Assembly (NCBI RefSeq): GCF_900215245.1
Contig: NZ_LT907842.1
Coordinates: forward strand, 310,001-374,000
Source of the DNA: Pseudomonas fluorescens
Lineage (GTDB): Bacteria > Pseudomonadota > Gammaproteobacteria > Pseudomonadales > Pseudomonadaceae
DNA length: 64,000 bases
Reading direction: 5' to 3'
The position numbers and the translations under genes are program-made. Of this stretch, positions 46,206-55,954 are shown one piece after another; within the stretch, counting starts at the first letter, position 1, and every line of letters begins with the position of its first letter. The notes under the pieces were generated by a model. That model saw only the letters and a list, made by a program, of their open reading frames with translations, was not told where the DNA came from and did not search any database.

Positions 46206-47406
46206 CCACAGCACGCTGCGGCTGCTGGTGGTGATTCAACTGGTGTCGATGGGGGCCATGGAAATGAGTGGCCCCTTCTGGCCCTTGCAGATCCAGAAGC
46301 TGCTCGGCGCGGCCAATGCCCAATACACCGGCCTGCTGTCTTCACTGGTGTATGCCGGGCCGATGATGGCGGCGATGATCCTGACGCCAATGTGGGGGCG
46401 CCTGGGTGACCGTACCGGCCACAAGCCGATGATCATTCGGGCACTGCTGGCGTTGGCGGTGTGCCAGGCGTTGGCCGCTATCACCTTCGATCCGTGGCTG
46501 CTGGTGGCGATCAGAGTGGCGCAAGGCGCGCTGGCCGGCTTTATCGCAGCGGCTCAGGCCTACGCACTGGCCTGCTGTGGTGATAGCGGGCGCGGGCACA
46601 TTCTGGCGCGACTGCAATCGGCAACCGCGGTGGGGTCACTGGCTGGGCCGGTGTTGGGCGGCTGGCTGATGGATATCTCCGGCTTCGCACTGCTGTGCTA
46701 CAGCGCCACCGCCGTCTGCCTGAGCTGTGCAGTGATCAGCGTGTTCCTGCCCAGCGATGCACCGCGCTCGCGGCCAGCGCGCACGTCCGCACCCGCCGCA
46801 CTGCCCAAAGGCTGGCTCGGCGCAATGCTGGGGATCATCGTATTGATTCAGGCTGCCAAGATGATGCCTCAGCCGTTTTATGCCCTGTACGTCGCCGATG
46901 TGTTACAGGCGCCCGCCTGGTTGATCGGGGCCAGCTATGCCGCCAGCGCACTCACGCTGGCAGTGTCCGCGCCGCTGTGGGGCCGGCTGTTTGACCGCCA
47001 TCAACCCGCACACACGTTGCGCATTATCGAATGGGTCACCTGGTCTTGCGCCTTGACGCTGGCCTTCACGGCGATGGCTAACGAATGGCTGGGCTTCCTC
47101 GCCAGCCGGTTGCTGTGGGGCGTGTGGCAAGGCGCCTTGCTGCCCGTCGCCTACACGTTGATCGCCAATACCGTTGCGCCCAGCCAACAGGGTTTTGCCC
47201 TGGGCATGGGCAATAGCGCCGCCAAAGCCGGCGCGCTGTGCGGCGCCTTGATGGGCGGCATCGGCATGGGAATGGTGGGTTTGGCGCACAGCTTTTGGCT
47301 GGTCGCGCTCACGTACGCCTTGGCCGCCCTGGGTATCCGCGCGATCCGTTCGTTCACCCGAACACCCGAATCATCCGGTTTTTCTGTCAATACTTCTAAT
47401 AACTGA
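46195..47406 (+). CDS. MFS transporter, probable siderophore exporter
   Basis: A 403-residue major facilitator with 12 predicted membrane segments and the loop motif TPMWGRLGDRTGHKPMIIRA between segments 2 and 3. The ATG at 46195 lies inside the last codons of the synthetase gene (stop 46203-46205), so the two are coupled. Siderophore operons of this kind carry an MFS exporter next to the synthetase (for example LbtB beside LbtA), which is the basis for the role. The second half has the repeat APLWGRLFDRHQP. Confidence 0.85.
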   Translation: MAANHSTLRLLVVIQLVSMGAMEMSGPFWPLQIQKLLGAANAQYTGLLSSLVYAGPMMAAMILTPMWGRLGDRTGHKPMIIRALLALAVCQALAAITFDPWLLVAIRVAQGALAGFIAAAQAYALACCGDSGRGHILARLQSATAVGSLAGPVLGGWLMDISGFALLCYSATAVCLSCAVISVFLPSDAPRSRPARTSAPAALPKGWLGAMLGIIVLIQAAKMMPQPFYALYVADVLQAPAWLIGASYAASALTLAVSAPLWGRLFDRHQPAHTLRIIEWVTWSCALTLAFTAMANEWLGFLASRLLWGVWQGALLPVAYTLIANTVAPSQQGFALGMGNSAAKAGALCGALMGGIGMGMVGLAHSFWLVALTYALAALGIRAIRSFTRTPESSGFSVNTSNN

Positions 47407-47417
47407 AAGGCAAGGTC

Positions 47418-49538
47418 ATGAACAAACTGCAACTGGCAGCCCTGCTGCCCCTGCTTGGATCTATGAGCGGCCCAGCCTGGGCCGATCAAGTTGAAGAGAC
47501 CCAAACAGCGCCCACCAATCTGCAATTACAGGCAACGGTGGTTTCGGCCACACGCAATGAAACCAGTATTGCGGCGATTCCAGGCTCTGTGCAGGTCATC
47601 AGCGAAGACCAGATCCGCCAGCAGACGGGTGCGGGACGCCGGGTTGCGGATATGCTCGGGCAACTGGTGCCAGGCATTGCGCCCTCCAGTGGTGGCATGA
47701 GCAACTTCGGCCAGACGCTTCGCGGGCGCAATACGCTGATCCTGATCGATGGCGTCTCGCAGAACGCCACGCGCGACAACTTCCGCCAGCTCAACAGCGT
47801 GGCACCGGAAAGCATCGAGCGCATTGAAGTGATTTCCGGCGCCAGCAGTGTCTACGGTGCCGGTGCATCAGGCGGCATCATCAACATCATCACCAAGCGC
47901 AACAAAGGTGAAGACCTGGCCTTCAGCAGCAAAATCGGCATGACCGCCGGCAACAACCTCAGCCACAAAGGTTTCTCCTACGAAGCCTTCCAGAGCGCAA
48001 CGGGCCGTCAGGGCCCTGTGGACTGGTATCTTTCCGGCAACTACGTACAACGCAACGATCAGTTCGACGGCAACGGAAAACGCATCCCCCAGGACACGTC
48101 CCAGGGCAGCAACATGGACACCGGCACCTATGACCTGCAAGGTCGCTTCGGCTACGAGCTGGATGACGACAAAAAGATCAGCCTGTCGCTGCAAGACTAC
48201 AAAGACGAACAAGACACCCGTTACACCAAGGACCCACGCAACGCGAATACCGCCGTCGCCGTTAAAGGCCTGGACCTGGATGACCAACCCTTCACCCACA
48301 ACCAGGCGGTCAACCTTAACTACGCCGACAAAGATTTCTATGGCCAGGGCTTGCAGGTCGAGAGTTACTGGCGGCGTGCCGACGCGTTGTTCTTCCCGGA
48401 CCTGTCGCGTGGCCGCGCCGGGGTCTCCGACAACAACAGCGTGCAGGATGTCTACGGCTTGCGCGCGGCGATCGATACGCAAATGCCGGACATCGGCCCG
48501 GCCACCGGCAATCTGGTCTGGGGCGCTGACTATGACCATGAAACCTCACGCCAGCGCGGCGACCAGTACCGCGTCAACGGCCTGAACTACACCAAGACCG
48601 GCACCACATTCGAAATGGGCCCGGACATCGCCACCAGCACCAAAGCGATCTTTGGGCAACTGTCCTACGACATCGATGACTGGACCTTGCGGGGTGGCGT
48701 ACGCCGCGAGTGGATCGAAAGCGAGGTTTCCGACAGCATCGCTTATGGCGAAATCGTCCAGACCGGCAATCGCGCGACACTGCCGGGCGGCACGCTCAAA
48801 TACGATGACACCCTCTATAACCTTGGCGCGGTGTATCACCTGAGCGAAAACCAGGATGTGTTCGTCAACTTCAGCCAGGGCTTTTCCCTGCCGGATATCC
48901 AGCGTTTCCTGCGTGATGTGAACAGCAAGTACGACATTCAAAACCTGAATGCCCAAGCGCTCAAGGTCGACAGCTACGAGCTGGGCTGGCGTGGCAATTG
49001 GGATAAGTGGCTGGCCAGCGTCACGGCGTATGAAAACACCTCGGATGTCACCCAGTTCTATGATGCCAATGACCGTGTACTGCGCCTGATCAATCAGAAA
49101 GAGCGTGTGCGCGGCGTTGAAACCAGCCTGACGTACAACTTCACCGATCAATGGTCGGTAGGGGGTACTTACGCTTACGCCAAAGGCGAGACCCAGCAGA
49201 ACGGTAAATGGATCGACCTGCCTGCCACACGCATCTCTCCTGCCAAGACCACCGCCTTTATCGGCTACGACCGTGGCGACTACAGCCTGCGCCTGCAAGG
49301 TATGCGCCTGGCCGACTATGACGCTGCGTTCAAAGACAACAACGGCCGCGACATCAAAGGCTACACGCTGGCCGACCTGTTGGGCTCGGTGAGGTTGCCG
49401 GTAGGTCGCCTCGAAGGTGCGGTGTACAACCTCACCAACCGCAACTACCAGAACATGTTCGCCCAGGCCAACGCACGTGCACCGTACCCGAATGCCGAAG
49501 GTCGTACCTTCAGCCTGAGTTACGCAGTGGATTGGTGA
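47418..49538 (+). CDS. TonB-dependent ferric-siderophore receptor, IutA/ChtA-like
   Basis: A 706-residue outer membrane receptor. A signal peptide (MNKLQLAALLPLLGSMSGPAWA) is followed by a TonB-box-like region (LQATVVSATRN), a plug domain (IRQQTGAGRRVADMLGQLVPG, LRGRNTLILIDGVSQNA, IERIEVISGASSVYGAGASGG) and a 22-strand barrel ending GRTFSLSYAVDW. The plug pattern and the barrel segments (LSENQDVFVNFSQGFSLPD, LKVDSYELGWRG) resemble the aerobactin receptor IutA and P. aeruginosa ChtA, receptors of citrate-based hydroxamates. It follows the exporter by 12 bases with AAGG before the ATG. Confidence 0.92.
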   Translation: MNKLQLAALLPLLGSMSGPAWADQVEETQTAPTNLQLQATVVSATRNETSIAAIPGSVQVISEDQIRQQTGAGRRVADMLGQLVPGIAPSSGGMSNFGQTLRGRNTLILIDGVSQNATRDNFRQLNSVAPESIERIEVISGASSVYGAGASGGIINIITKRNKGEDLAFSSKIGMTAGNNLSHKGFSYEAFQSATGRQGPVDWYLSGNYVQRNDQFDGNGKRIPQDTSQGSNMDTGTYDLQGRFGYELDDDKKISLSLQDYKDEQDTRYTKDPRNANTAVAVKGLDLDDQPFTHNQAVNLNYADKDFYGQGLQVESYWRRADALFFPDLSRGRAGVSDNNSVQDVYGLRAAIDTQMPDIGPATGNLVWGADYDHETSRQRGDQYRVNGLNYTKTGTTFEMGPDIATSTKAIFGQLSYDIDDWTLRGGVRREWIESEVSDSIAYGEIVQTGNRATLPGGTLKYDDTLYNLGAVYHLSENQDVFVNFSQGFSLPDIQRFLRDVNSKYDIQNLNAQALKVDSYELGWRGNWDKWLASVTAYENTSDVTQFYDANDRVLRLINQKERVRGVETSLTYNFTDQWSVGGTYAYAKGETQQNGKWIDLPATRISPAKTTAFIGYDRGDYSLRLQGMRLADYDAAFKDNNGRDIKGYTLADLLGSVRLPVGRLEGAVYNLTNRNYQNMFAQANARAPYPNAEGRTFSLSYAVDW

Positions 49539-49562
49539 GTGGCTGACGCGACGGCTTAAACC

Positions 49563-49591
49563 ACAAACCCCGCCTTTTGAGCGGGGTTTGT
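49563..49591 (+). terminator. terminator after the siderophore receptor gene
   Basis: CAAACCCCGC (49564-49573) pairs with GCGGGGTTTG (49581-49590), followed by TGTTTG. It marks the end of the three-gene operon and may also act for the DUF2058 gene on the other strand. Confidence 0.82.
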
Positions 49592-49639
49592 GTTTGCTGG
49601 CAGGGGCGAGCCCTTCACCACACGGATGTTTTTACAGCC

Positions 49640-50185
49640 TTACCACATCAGATCATCCGGGATCTGGTAGGCGGCGTACGGATCATCCTCGTCCGGCACC
49701 TGGCTTTCGGTGAGGATATTGAGCTGCACGATGCGCTCCGGTGCACGCTCCTGGATCTTCAGCGCCGCCTCGCGCGGGATGACCTCGTAACCGCCGCCGT
49801 GGTGCACGATCGCCAGGGAGCCATTGCTGAGCTTGTTGCGCATCAGCGTGTTGACCGACAGGCGCTTGACCTTCTTGTCGTCCACGAAGTTGTAGTAGTC
49901 CTCAGTGGTCAACTTGGGCAGGCGCGAGGTCTCGATCAGTTGCTTGACCTGAGCCGTGCGGGCCTTGGCCTCGGCTTTTTCCTGCTGCAGGCGGTTCAGC
50001 TCCTGGTCACGCTTGACCTTCTCGGCATGCGCCTCAGCGGCCAGGCGTGCCTGGGTATCATCCACTTCGGCCTGGCCTTTGTGGACCAGGCGCTGCTGCT
50101 TCTGTTTCTCTTTGCCGACCTGCTTGGCCTGCTTTTGGTTGACCAGACCTGCTTTAAGCAACTGGTCGCGAAGGGAAAGGCTCAT
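49640..50185 (-). CDS. DUF2058 (YaiL-like) protein
   Basis: A 181-residue charged protein. The start MSLSLRDQLLKAGLVNQKQAKQV is typical of DUF2058; a lysine/glutamine-rich coiled coil (about residues 20-95) precedes the domain LPKLTTEDYYNFVDDKKVKRLSVN and ends YAAYQIPDDLMW. The fold suggests RNA or nucleoid association but no function is established. It lies 25 bases after mazG on the same strand. Confidence 0.85.
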   Translation of the reverse strand: MSLSLRDQLLKAGLVNQKQAKQVGKEKQKQQRLVHKGQAEVDDTQARLAAEAHAEKVKRDQELNRLQQEKAEAKARTAQVKQLIETSRLPKLTTEDYYNFVDDKKVKRLSVNTLMRNKLSNGSLAIVHHGGGYEVIPREAALKIQERAPERIVQLNILTESQVPDEDDPYAAYQIPDDLMW

Positions 50186-50210
50186 GGTGCTTACTCACTT
50201 AGGCAACTGC

Positions 50211-51044
50211 TCAACCGCAGCTGGACACATTCTTTTCCTGACGTTTGGCTTCGCCCCACAGGGCGTCCAACTCTTCGAGGGTGCAATCTTCTATGGGACG
50301 GTGGGTCTGGCGCAATGCCTGTTCGATAAATCGGAAACGTCGTTCGAACTTGGCATTAGCACCACGCAGCGCAGTTTCCGGGTCAACCTTGAGGTGACGT
50401 GCCAGGTTAACTGCGGCAAACAGCAGGTCACCGACCTCATCGGCAATCGCCACCGAATCGTTGTCGGCCATGGCTTCGAGCACTTCATCCAGCTCTTCGC
50501 GCACATTGTCCACCACCGGCAACGCGGCAGGCCAGTCGAAACCGACCTGGCTGGCGCGCTTTTGCAATTTGGCGGCACGGGACAACGAAGGTAAGGCGGC
50601 AGGCACATCATCCAGCAGGGAAAGTTGCTCAGGCGCGTCGGATTTCTGCGCACGCTCTTCGGCCTTGATCTGCTCCCAGCGCGCCTTGACCTGCTCTTCG
50701 CTTAACTGCGGGATATCCAGCGGCGCATACAAATCCCCCGTAGGGAACACATGAGGATGGCGGCGGATGAGCTTGCGAGTAATGCTGTCGATCACTCCGG
50801 CAAATTCAAAGCGCCCTTCTTCTCGCGCCAGCTGGCTGTAATACACCACTTGGAATAACAGGTCACCCAACTCGCCTTGCAGATGATCAAAGTCGCCACG
50901 CTCGATGGCGTCGGCCACTTCGTAAGCCTCTTCCAGGGTGTGCGGGACAATGGTTGCGTAGGTTTGCTTGATGTCCCACGGGCACCCGTATGTGGGGTCG
51001 CGCAGGCGGTTCATCAGGTGCAGCAAGTCTTCAAGTGAATACAT
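50211..51044 (-). CDS. mazG: nucleoside triphosphate pyrophosphohydrolase MazG
   Basis: A 277-residue enzyme that hydrolyses NTPs to NMP and pyrophosphate. It contains two MazG domains: the first has MNRLRDPTYGCPWDIKQT and EEAYEVADAIERGDFDHLQGELGDLLFQVVYYSQ with the Mg2+-binding EExxE...ExxD pattern, and the second has VREELDEVLEAMADNDSVAIADEVGDLLFAAVNLARHL. It lies downstream of relA on the same strand, separated by a REPIN. In E. coli MazG limits the effects of ppGpp, and the relA-mazG neighbourhood is conserved. Confidence 0.95.
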   Translation of the reverse strand: MYSLEDLLHLMNRLRDPTYGCPWDIKQTYATIVPHTLEEAYEVADAIERGDFDHLQGELGDLLFQVVYYSQLAREEGRFEFAGVIDSITRKLIRRHPHVFPTGDLYAPLDIPQLSEEQVKARWEQIKAEERAQKSDAPEQLSLLDDVPAALPSLSRAAKLQKRASQVGFDWPAALPVVDNVREELDEVLEAMADNDSVAIADEVGDLLFAAVNLARHLKVDPETALRGANAKFERRFRFIEQALRQTHRPIEDCTLEELDALWGEAKRQEKNVSSCG

Positions 51045-51080
51045 CAGTCTCTTCCGCAGAAGTGGGAACGCTGAAGATCA

Positions 51081-51173
51081 AATGTGGGAGCGGGCTTGCT
51101 CGCGAAATCGGTGGGTCAGTCAAAGCATCTTGCACTGACACACCGATTTCGCGAGCAAGCCCGCTCCCACATT
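51081..51173. repeat. REPIN, perfect long inverted repeat
   Basis: Two perfectly complementary 33-base arms, 51081-51113 and 51141-51173, contain GGGCTTGCTCGCGAAATCGG and its complement. Inside, GTCAGT (51115-51120) pairs with ACTGAC (51134-51139), leaving a 13-base loop. It occupies most of the relA-mazG gap (51045-51197) and is the longest palindrome in the window. It belongs to the same family as 4117-4194. Confidence 0.92.
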
Positions 51174-51197
51174 TTCAGTCCGCGCTCATCCAGCTAC

Positions 51198-53441
51198 TCA
51201 TGGTGTGCGATTACGCCGCGTCTCGATGATGTTCGGCAACTGGGAAATCCGCCCCAGCAGCCGCCCCAACGCATCCAGCCCCGGAATCTCGATGGTCAGG
51301 GACATCAACGCGGTGTTGTCCTCTTTATTCGAGCGGGTGTTGACCGCCAGCACGTTGATCCGTTCGTTGAGCAGCACTTGCGACACGTCACGCAGCAAAC
51401 CGGAACGGTCGTAGGCACGGATGATGATGTCCACCGGGTAGGTGAGCACCGGCACCGGGCCCCAACTGACCTGGATGATCCGCTCCGGCTCGCGCCCGCC
51501 CAGTTGCAGCACCGAGGCGCAATCCTGGCGGTGAATGCTCACGCCACGGCCCTGGGTGATGTAACCGACGATGGCGTCGCCCGGCAACGGTTGGCAGCAA
51601 CCGGCCATTTGCGTCATCAGGTTGCCCACGCCCTGGATCTGGATATCGCCGCGCTTGCCCGGTTTGTAGCCGGTGGCTTTGCGTGGAATCAGCTCCAGTT
51701 GCTCGCTGCCACGCTCCGGCTCTACCAACTGTTGGGCGAGGTTGACCAGCTGCGCCAGACGCAGGTCGCCGGCACCGAGTGCCGCGAACATGTCCTCGGC
51801 GATCTTCATGTTGGCCTTTTCGGCCAGCTTGTCGAAGTCCACCTGCGGCAAGCCCAGACGCGCCAGCTCGCGCTCGAGCAAGGTTTTGCCGGCCGCGACG
51901 TTCTGGTCGCGCGCCTGCAATTTGAACCAGTGGACGATTTTCGCCCGCGCCCGCGACGTGGTGATGTAACCCAGGTTCGGGTTTAGCCAGTCGCGGCTCG
52001 GCGTGCCGTGCTTGCTGGTGATGATCTCGACCTGTTCACCGGTCTGCAGGCTGTAGTTGAGCGGCACGATGCGCCCGTTGATCTTGGCGCCCCGGCAGTT
52101 GTGGCCGATTTCGGTGTGTACACGGTAGGCGAAGTCCAGCGGCGTAGCGCCCTTGGGCAAGTCGATGGCGTGGCCGTCGGGGGTGAAGATATAGACCCGG
52201 TCCGGCTCGATATCCACCCGCAGCTGTTCGGCCAGGCCGCCGATGTCGCCGAGTTCTTCGTGCCACTCGAGCACTTGGCGCAGCCAGGAGATTTTCTCTT
52301 CGTACTGGTTGGACCCGGCCTTGACGTCGGTGCCCTTGTAACGCCAGTGCGCGCACACCCCCAGCTCGGCCTCCTCGTGCATGGCGTGGGTGCGGATCTG
52401 CACTTCCAGCACCTTGCCTTCGGGACCGATCACTGCGGTGTGCAGCGAGCGATAGCCGTTTTCCTTGGGGTTGGCGATGTAGTCGTCAAACTCCTTGGGA
52501 ATGTGCCGCCACAAGGTGTGGACGATACCCAGCGCGGTGTAGCAATCGCGCATTTCCGGCACCAGCACACGCACCGCGCGCACGTCGTAGATCTGGCTGA
52601 ACGCCAGGCCCTTGCGCTGCATTTTGCGCCAGATGGAGTAGATGTGTTTGGCACGGCCGCTGATGTCGGCGTCGACACCGGTGGCCTGCAACTCGGAACG
52701 CAGCTGGCCCATCACGTCGGTAATGAAGCGCTCACGGTCAAGGCGCCGCTCGTGCAGCAGCGTGGCAATCTGTTTGTACTGATCGGGTTCGAGGTAGCGG
52801 AAGGACAAGTCCTCCAGCTCCCATTTGATATGGCCGATACCGAGGCGGTGCGCCAGCGGCGCATAGATGTCGAACACCTCACGGGCCACGCGGTTGCGCT
52901 TTTCGTCATCGGCAGTCTTCACCGCGCGGATCGCGCAGGTGCGTTCGGCCAGCTTGATCAGCGCGACGCGCACGTCGTCGACCATCGCCACCAGCATCTT
53001 GCGCAGGTTCTCGACCTGGCCCTGGGTGCCCAGCACCATGGACTGACGCGGGCTGAGGCTGGCGCTGATGGCCGCCATGCGCAGCACGCCGTCGATCAGT
53101 TTGGCGACCACGGCACCGAAACGCTGGCTGACCAGCGGTAACGCAATATGCCCTTCGCGTACGCCGCGATAAAGCACAGCGGCGATCAGCGAATCCTGGT
53201 CCAGCTTGAGATCGGCGAGGATCTCGGCGATTTCCAACCCGGTGCGAAAGCTTGACGTGCCCTCCGCCCACAGGTTTTTGGCCGCATTGTCTTGCTGTTC
53301 AGACTCACGAGCGAACTCGCAGGCTGCTTTCAAGGCTTCACGGTCCAGTGCCGGGTCGACACTGACGGCATGATCCAGCCATGCCTCGAGATTGATACTG
53401 CCGTCGGTGTTGATCGGCTGGTGTGCTCTCACCTGTACCAT
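51198..53441 (-). CDS. relA: GTP pyrophosphokinase RelA
   Basis: A 747-residue stringent response synthetase that makes (p)ppGpp on stalled ribosomes. Domains: a degenerate N-terminal HD region (AVLYRGVREGHIALPLVSQRFG has no His-Asp pair, so no hydrolase activity is expected), the synthetase domain (YDVRAVRVLVPEMRDCYTALG, NPKENGYRSLHTAVIGPEGK, VQIRTHAMHEEAELGVCAHWRYK), TGS (RVYIFTPDGHAIDLPKGATP), a zinc-finger-like CCQPLPGD region and a C-terminal ACT domain. SpoT is not in this window. It is monocistronic up to the REPIN. Confidence 0.96.
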   Translation of the reverse strand: MVQVRAHQPINTDGSINLEAWLDHAVSVDPALDREALKAACEFARESEQQDNAAKNLWAEGTSSFRTGLEIAEILADLKLDQDSLIAAVLYRGVREGHIALPLVSQRFGAVVAKLIDGVLRMAAISASLSPRQSMVLGTQGQVENLRKMLVAMVDDVRVALIKLAERTCAIRAVKTADDEKRNRVAREVFDIYAPLAHRLGIGHIKWELEDLSFRYLEPDQYKQIATLLHERRLDRERFITDVMGQLRSELQATGVDADISGRAKHIYSIWRKMQRKGLAFSQIYDVRAVRVLVPEMRDCYTALGIVHTLWRHIPKEFDDYIANPKENGYRSLHTAVIGPEGKVLEVQIRTHAMHEEAELGVCAHWRYKGTDVKAGSNQYEEKISWLRQVLEWHEELGDIGGLAEQLRVDIEPDRVYIFTPDGHAIDLPKGATPLDFAYRVHTEIGHNCRGAKINGRIVPLNYSLQTGEQVEIITSKHGTPSRDWLNPNLGYITTSRARAKIVHWFKLQARDQNVAAGKTLLERELARLGLPQVDFDKLAEKANMKIAEDMFAALGAGDLRLAQLVNLAQQLVEPERGSEQLELIPRKATGYKPGKRGDIQIQGVGNLMTQMAGCCQPLPGDAIVGYITQGRGVSIHRQDCASVLQLGGREPERIIQVSWGPVPVLTYPVDIIIRAYDRSGLLRDVSQVLLNERINVLAVNTRSNKEDNTALMSLTIEIPGLDALGRLLGRISQLPNIIETRRNRTP

Positions 53442-53592
53442 CTTGCTTACCTTCCCTACGACGCACCTTCAATGCGCCAAAAATCATCTCTGACCTGCTG
53501 CGTAACCCAAGCCCTGCAACCCTAGGCTACGTACTACTCCCTGACAGGTCACGGCCCAGGAGACGACAGGCCAGTCGGATTAAACGGGCATC

Positions 53593-54945
53593 CTAGCCCG
53601 CTTCAAATAACGCCATGGCCTCGACATGAGCTGTCTGTGGAAACATGTCGAGGATCCCGGCACGTTTTAGCCGGTAGCCCTGCTTGACCAACTCAACCGT
53701 GTCCCGCGCCAGCGTGGCCGGATTGCAGGACACATACACCAAGCGCTTGGCGCCCAGCGTGGCGAGCTTGCGCACAACCTCCAGGGCACCATCACGGGGT
53801 GGGTCCAAGAGTACCGCAGAAAAGCCCTGTTTGGCCCACTCTGCGTCAGTCAAAGGCTGGGACAAATCGGCCTGAAAAAACTGCACATTATGCAAATTGT
53901 TGCTGACGGCATTCTGTGCCGCCCGATCGACCATGGTCTGCACGCCTTCTACCGCAACCACTTCGCGCACCTGACGCGCCAGTGGCAAGGCGAAATTGCC
54001 CAGCCCACAAAACAGGTCCAGCACCCGATCGTCGGGCTGTGGCGCCAGCCATTCCAGGGCTTGCGCGACCATCGCTTCGTTCACACCGGCATTCACCTGC
54101 ACAAAGTCGCCGGGCCGATAGGCCAGCGCCAATTCCCACTGCTCCAGCCGATAGCCCAGCGCGGTATCAGCCTCGACCGGTTCCGGCTGGCCCTCGCCAT
54201 GCAGCCATAATTGGGCTTCATGGAAGGCGCAAAATTCGTTCAACACCTGCAGGTCCGCCTCGGACAGCGGCGCCATGTGCCGCAGCAGCACGGCAATGGA
54301 GGAGCCACTGAACAATTCCACGTGCCCCAACGCCTGGGGTTTGCTCAGGCGGCGCAGCATATTCGGCAAACGCTGCATGATCGGTTGCAAGGCCTGTACC
54401 AGCACCGGGCAATCATCGATGGCGACGATGTCCTGGCTGGCCACGGCGCGAAAACCCACTTCGAGTTTTTTCGCCTTGGCATCCCAGCGCACCGCGACGC
54501 GAGCGCGGCGGCGGTAAGCGAATTCCGGCCCACTCAAAGGGGCCGCCCACTCTTGCGGTTCGACACCGGCCACGCGGGACAGTTGCTCGGCGAGCATGCG
54601 CTGTTTCAGGGCGAGTTGTTCGTCGTGGGGCAAGTGCTGCACGCTGCAACCACCGCAGCGGCCGAAGTGCATGCACGGCGCCGGGCGGCGCAACTCACTG
54701 GCCTTGAACACGCGCTCGGTACGGGCCTCGACCACTTTACCGTGGGTGCCCAGTACTCGCGCTTCGACTTCTTCGCCAGCCAGCGCGCCATTCACGAACC
54801 AGGTACGCCCTTCAAAAAACACAATGCCCCGGCCGTCATTGGCCAGGCGCTCGATGCTCAGGCGCTGCTTCTTGCCCACCGGAATCTGCGGGGCCCGGCT
54901 GCCGCCGGTCGGTTGGAAGCGCAGGCCTCTCTCATGCTTGGCCAT
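53593..54945 (-). CDS. rlmD: 23S rRNA (uracil-1939-C5)-methyltransferase RlmD
   Basis: A 450-residue SAM-dependent methyltransferase that makes m5U1939. It has an N-terminal TRAM domain ([31 protein letters not shown]), the iron-sulfur cysteines in [15 protein letters not shown] plus DDCPVL, the SAM-binding [16 protein letters not shown], and the catalytic cysteine in [15 protein letters not shown] after DPPRDGA. Its ATG overlaps the cysM stop as TGATG, so it is coupled to cysM. Earlier names are rumA and ygcA. Confidence 0.96.
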   Translation of the reverse strand: MAKHERGLRFQPTGGSRAPQIPVGKKQRLSIERLANDGRGIVFFEGRTWFVNGALAGEEVEARVLGTHGKVVEARTERVFKASELRRPAPCMHFGRCGGCSVQHLPHDEQLALKQRMLAEQLSRVAGVEPQEWAAPLSGPEFAYRRRARVAVRWDAKAKKLEVGFRAVASQDIVAIDDCPVLVQALQPIMQRLPNMLRRLSKPQALGHVELFSGSSIAVLLRHMAPLSEADLQVLNEFCAFHEAQLWLHGEGQPEPVEADTALGYRLEQWELALAYRPGDFVQVNAGVNEAMVAQALEWLAPQPDDRVLDLFCGLGNFALPLARQVREVVAVEGVQTMVDRAAQNAVSNNLHNVQFFQADLSQPLTDAEWAKQGFSAVLLDPPRDGALEVVRKLATLGAKRLVYVSCNPATLARDTVELVKQGYRLKRAGILDMFPQTAHVEAMALFEAG

Positions 54946-55847
54946 CAGTTGGGTTCGTCAAAAATGCCGGTCGACAGGTAACGGTCGCCTCGGTCACAGA
55001 TGATCGCGACGATCACCGCGTTTTGCACTTCTTTGGACAAGCGCAACATACCGGCCACGGCGCCACCGGAAGACACGCCACAGAAGATGCCTTCTTCACG
55101 TGCCAGGCGGCGGGTGGTGTCTTCGGCTTCACGCTGGGCCATGTCGATGATGCGGTCCACGCGCGTCGCGTTGTAGATCTTCGGCAGGTACTCTTCGGGC
55201 CAACGGCGAATGCCGGGGATAGCCGCACCTTCCATCGGTTGCAGACCGACGATCTGAATCGCCGGGTTCTGCTCCTTGAGGTAGCGCGAGTTGCCCATGA
55301 TGGTGCCAGTCGTGCCCATGGAGCTGACGAAATGGGTGATGGTGCCCTGGGTCTGGCGCCAGATTTCCGGGCCGGTGCTGGTGTAGTGCGCCTCGGGGTT
55401 ATCGCCGTTGGCAAACTGGTCCAGCACCACGCCACGGCCTTCGGCGGCCATGCGCTCGGCGAGGTCACGCGCGCCTTCCATGCCTTCTTCCTGGGTAACC
55501 AGGATCAGCTGGGCGCCGTAGGCGGTCATGGCCGCCTTGCGCTCGGCGCTGCCGTTGTCGGGCATGATCAACACCATCTTGTAGCCTTTGATCGCCGCGG
55601 CCATGGCCAGGGCGATCCCGGTGTTACCCGAGGTGGCTTCGATCAGGGTGTCGCCGGGCTTGATCTGCCCGCGCAGCTCGGCGCGGGTGATCATCGACAG
55701 CGCCGGGCGGTCCTTGACGGAACCGGCCGGGTTGTTCCCTTCGAGCTTGAGCAACAGGGTATTGCTGGTTTCACCCGCCATGCGTTGCAAGCGGACCAGG
55801 GGCGTGTTGCCGACGCAATCGGCGATTGTAGGGTACTGCAAGGTCAT
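54945..55847 (-). CDS. cysM: cysteine synthase B
   Basis: A 300-residue O-acetylserine sulfhydrylase of the CysM type, a PLP enzyme. It begins [23 protein letters not shown]; the PLP lysine is in [15 protein letters not shown], the phosphate-binding loop is [14 protein letters not shown], and [22 protein letters not shown] is conserved. The ATG at 55847 is preferred over 55979, whose extra 44 residues do not match the family. CysM can also use thiosulfate. It is followed by coupled rlmD. Confidence 0.95.
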   Translation of the reverse strand: MTLQYPTIADCVGNTPLVRLQRMAGETSNTLLLKLEGNNPAGSVKDRPALSMITRAELRGQIKPGDTLIEATSGNTGIALAMAAAIKGYKMVLIMPDNGSAERKAAMTAYGAQLILVTQEEGMEGARDLAERMAAEGRGVVLDQFANGDNPEAHYTSTGPEIWRQTQGTITHFVSSMGTTGTIMGNSRYLKEQNPAIQIVGLQPMEGAAIPGIRRWPEEYLPKIYNATRVDRIIDMAQREAEDTTRRLAREEGIFCGVSSGGAVAGMLRLSKEVQNAVIVAIICDRGDRYLSTGIFDEPN

Positions 55848-55954
55848 GGCGTATTCGCAATCCAGACTGCGGGGGCGAACATCATACCGGGAAAGGCCGG
55901 CGGGCCATATCACGCAAAGTGCGGTGTTTATGGCTAAAAGGCATAAGCCTTTAA

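Noticed and set aside
52008..53141. Long open frame (377 codons) antisense to relA
   Set aside because: GC-rich shadow frame; relA on the other strand is complete with all domains.
51198..53441. Bifunctional RelA/SpoT
   Set aside because: The HD region lacks the His-Asp pair, so only the synthetase role is supported.
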